From: Methanomassiliicoccaceae archaeon
GTDB taxonomy: Archaea; Thermoplasmatota; Thermoplasmata; Methanomassiliicoccales; Methanomethylophilaceae
Assembly: GCA_009780795.1 (NCBI GenBank)
Contig: WQZJ01000007.1
Location: 1 to 23,732 of the forward strand
Length of the DNA: 23,732 nucleotides
Direction of reading: 5' to 3'
The notes under the pieces were generated by a model. The model searched no databases and was not told the DNA's origin. It saw only the letters and a program-made list of their open reading frames with translations. The position numbers and the translations under genes were made by a program. This document shows, in pieces, positions 22,003-23,732 of the stretch; the first letter of the stretch is position 1, and each line of letters starts with the position of its first letter.

Positions 22003-23286
22003 ATGGGGTTCTTCTCCGACGAGATAAAGAGGACTCAGCTGGTCATAAGCGTGATCTTTGCCGTCGGATGTGTGATATTTTTCACAGTGGTAACGTTCTT
22101 CGACATGGATTCGGAGCTCATGTCGTTCCGTTTCGAAAATGCTAACGATGTGTTCAATGGCATCGTCCCAGCACTGGAGTTCCCCCCGCTCGCGTTGGTG
22201 TTCTTCCTGATACCGCGTCTGTTCGCCGCCGACCCGACGGGGTACGGTGCTGGGTTCATCGTGATGATAGCGGTCTTCTTTATGATCGGACTCCTCCTGG
22301 TGTCAAAGATAGCCGAGAAGCTCGGAAAGAATCAGAAACTGTACATGCTGGTATATACGATGCTCATGGTCATAATGTTCGAGTTCGTGGCGGACAGATA
22401 TGACATAATACCGGTGGTGTTCACGCTCTTCGCGCTGTACTGCTACGTCACAAAGAGATATGCGCTGGCGTTCATCATGCTGGCGCTGGGCACGATGGTA
22501 AAGCTGTATCCCGCGGTACTGTTCCCAATATTCCTGATACCGTTGCTGATGGACGGTAACAAGAGAGAGGCGCTGAAAGGAACGGCGGCGTTCGCCGCCA
22601 TATGTGCAGTGGTCATTCTACCGGTAGTGCTGCTGCAGCCCGATCTGCTGACGTATTTCATAGATTATCATTCACAGCGCCCGATGCAGATAGAGTCCGT
22701 TGCGGCGTCACTCCTGTACCCGTTCATCATGATGGGGCTCGTGGACAGGAATTTTGAATATTCATTCGGTTCGGACAACATCATCGGACCGGTACCAGAT
22801 GCCGTTGCCTCATGGTTGACACCGCTAATGGGCGTGTGCGTGTTGTTCGTCTATGTAATCTATGCGTACGTGCTCAGGGGCACCAAAGGCAAAGGGGACG
22901 AGAGCGACCGACTGTATCTTCTCGCGGGGTTCTCCCTGATATCCGTGATGACCTTCATCATCGTCGGAAAGGTAATGTCCACACAGTATCTGTTGTGGAC
23001 CATACCGTTTCTGCTCATGCTGATGATGTTCACTCCCGATCGGGTCAACAAAAGGACCACGTACATTCTGTTCATTGCATGCGTTATCGCAGCCCAGGTG
23101 CAGTTCGCGATCCTTAGCGGTTACGTGGGCGGAGGCACAGCTCTCTCGGAACCGAGCAACGCTCTTGTCGTGAACATAGGCTTGACGGTAATAATCGTAA
23201 AGAACGTCTTGTTGCTGCTACTATTGTATCACATCGCAAGGTCCGTGCGTGAACGTTGTCTGTCTGTATTACGGAACCCAAGTTAA
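22003..23286 (+). CDS. GT87-like polyprenol-phosphate-sugar-dependent membrane glycosyltransferase
   Basis: A 427-residue protein with roughly ten hydrophobic segments. It matches the GT-C fold of the GT87/DUF2029 family. ENANDVFNGIVPALEFPPLAL (45-65) is the family's first outer loop, with acidic residues near it. DRYD (131-134) follows helix four, and KLYPAVLFPIFLIP (167-180) is the strongest signature. Family members, best known as mycobacterial mannosyltransferases, use polyprenyl-phosphate sugars on the outer face of the membrane. A DPM1-like enzyme and a GtrA-like protein nearby could make and flip its donor. The gene ends at 23286, before a further membrane gene with its own TATA box. 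Confidence 0.8.
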   Translation: MGFFSDEIKRTQLVISVIFAVGCVIFFTVVTFFDMDSELMSFRFENANDVFNGIVPALEFPPLALVFFLIPRLFAADPTGYGAGFIVMIAVFFMIGLLLVSKIAEKLGKNQKLYMLVYTMLMVIMFEFVADRYDIIPVVFTLFALYCYVTKRYALAFIMLALGTMVKLYPAVLFPIFLIPLLMDGNKREALKGTAAFAAICAVVILPVVLLQPDLLTYFIDYHSQRPMQIESVAASLLYPFIMMGLVDRNFEYSFGSDNIIGPVPDAVASWLTPLMGVCVLFVYVIYAYVLRGTKGKGDESDRLYLLAGFSLISVMTFIIVGKVMSTQYLLWTIPFLLMLMMFTPDRVNKRTTYILFIACVIAAQVQFAILSGYVGGGTALSEPSNALVVNIGLTVIIVKNVLLLLLLYHIARSVRERCLSVLRNPS

Positions 23287-23323
23287 CGATGAACAGCCAT
23301 CTGCTCGCATCCTCGCCCGTAAG

Positions 23324-23331
23324 ATAAATAT
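23324..23331 (+). promoter_or_regulatory. TATA box of the last membrane gene
   Basis: ATAAATAT lies 24-31 nt before the ATG at 23355, again at leaderless spacing. Confidence 0.5.
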
Positions 23332-23354
23332 AACAGGGTAACGGTCAAGCGTCC

Positions 23355-23732
23355 ATGCTCAGGGACAAGGCGCCGTTCATCGCCAACATGATCGCGGCCG
23401 TGGTCGCGCTGCTGGCGGCGCTTTGGTACGGCGAGGGAATGACAATAGGTGTGTGCGCTGCTGCGCTGCTCATCGCCGTTCCCGCTTTATGGTATTGTTC
23501 GCCGGGCGCGTCCCAGGCAGCGGTGCTGTCCGCTTCATCTCTATTGATATGCACTGCTCTGATGATGCTCCTCTTCTCCAGCGATTCGTTCGTAATCAAA
23601 GAGGCCACGGATGTCAATCTAGTCATAGCCGCCGCCGTTGTGCACGGTGTAGCGCTCATCGCGCAGGTAATGCTGTTCTTCTTCCTCGCCGCTGCCGCGT
23701 TCAGGATGTCCCTGAACTGGGTGCTGGTGGCG
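23355..23732 (+). CDS. Membrane protein, N-terminal part (cut by window end)
   Basis: The frame from ATG 23355 stays open for 126 codons to the last base of the window. The product begins MLRDKAPFIANMIAAVVALL and shows about four hydrophobic helices rich in Ala, Leu and Val (near residues 9-23, 29-46, 50-69 and 82-105), with a fifth beginning at the window end. No family motif is visible. The antisense frame over 23345-23659 is a shadow. A TATA box at proper spacing and even codon use support a real gene. It may belong with the glycan genes, but nothing in the sequence proves it. Confidence 0.7.
   Translation, partial: MLRDKAPFIANMIAAVVALLAALWYGEGMTIGVCAAALLIAVPALWYCSPGASQAAVLSASSLLICTALMMLLFSSDSFVIKEATDVNLVIAAAVVHGVALIAQVMLFFFLAAAAFRMSLNWVLVA

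Noticed and set aside
1..23732. CRISPR array, insertion sequence, prophage or integrase
   Set aside because: No spaced direct repeats, transposase, integrase or phage genes were seen; codon use looks even across the window.

Overview
The window is archaeal. Marker families are a large primase subunit with four iron-sulfur cysteines, archaeal elongation factor 1-beta, 4-phosphopantoate--beta-alanine ligase, an archaetidylinositol-phosphate-synthase-like enzyme, an AK6-type kinase and a ribbon-helix-helix/FtsZ2 gene pair. TATA-like boxes lie about 20-35 nt before many first genes, while genes inside operons carry GGAGG-type ribosome binding sites. Heavy use of ATA (Ile) and AGG/AGA (Arg) and the gene set suggest a euryarchaeon of the Thermoplasmata, perhaps Methanomassiliicoccales-related. 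That placement is inference; no methanogenesis gene or rRNA is present. I see no tRNA, rRNA, CRISPR array, insertion sequence or integrase. No gene-free stretch exceeds about 135 bp.

Region 1 (1-2130): the 3' end of an unidentified gene, a ferredoxin-like protein on the minus strand, then a divergent cdrS-like/ftsZ2-like pair. The regulator is a tandem RHH duplication, and the FtsZ is short with an altered catalytic loop. Region 2 (2124-6993): a TrmJ-like tRNA methyltransferase on the minus strand, then a tightly packed plus-strand operon: pantothenate-pathway ligase, S-adenosylhomocysteine hydrolase family enzyme, PfkB kinase, AK6 kinase and CDP-alcohol phosphatidyltransferase. Several of these make or consume AMP or adenosine. 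Region 3 (6995-9673): a minus-strand operon of a COG1031-type radical SAM protein followed by primase large subunit.

Region 4 (9788-12207): malic enzyme, with an unusually long leader carrying a hairpin, followed by a GT4 glycosyltransferase. Region 5 (12342-12783): a minus-strand zinc-ribbon/aEF-1beta pair. Region 6 (12888-16855): a plus-strand operon with a DUF89 phosphatase and three genes that together cover every step from sedoheptulose 7-phosphate to GDP-D-glycero-alpha-D-manno-heptose (HddC, HddA and a GmhA-GmhB fusion).

Region 7 (16852-23732): a cell-surface glycan region with two GT2 enzymes (one like dolichol-phosphate mannose synthase), two GT4 enzymes, a VTT/DedA-like membrane protein, a GtrA-like protein, a GT87-like multi-pass glycosyltransferase, and the start of another membrane protein cut by the window end. 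Regions 6 and 7 together look like a nucleotide-activated heptose supply plus lipid-linked sugar synthesis, flipping and transfer. The most notable points are the complete GDP-heptose module with a fused bifunctional enzyme and DUF89 partner, the duplicated RHH/divergent FtsZ pair, the radical SAM-primase operon with a non-standard cysteine spacing, and palindromes placed on promoters.
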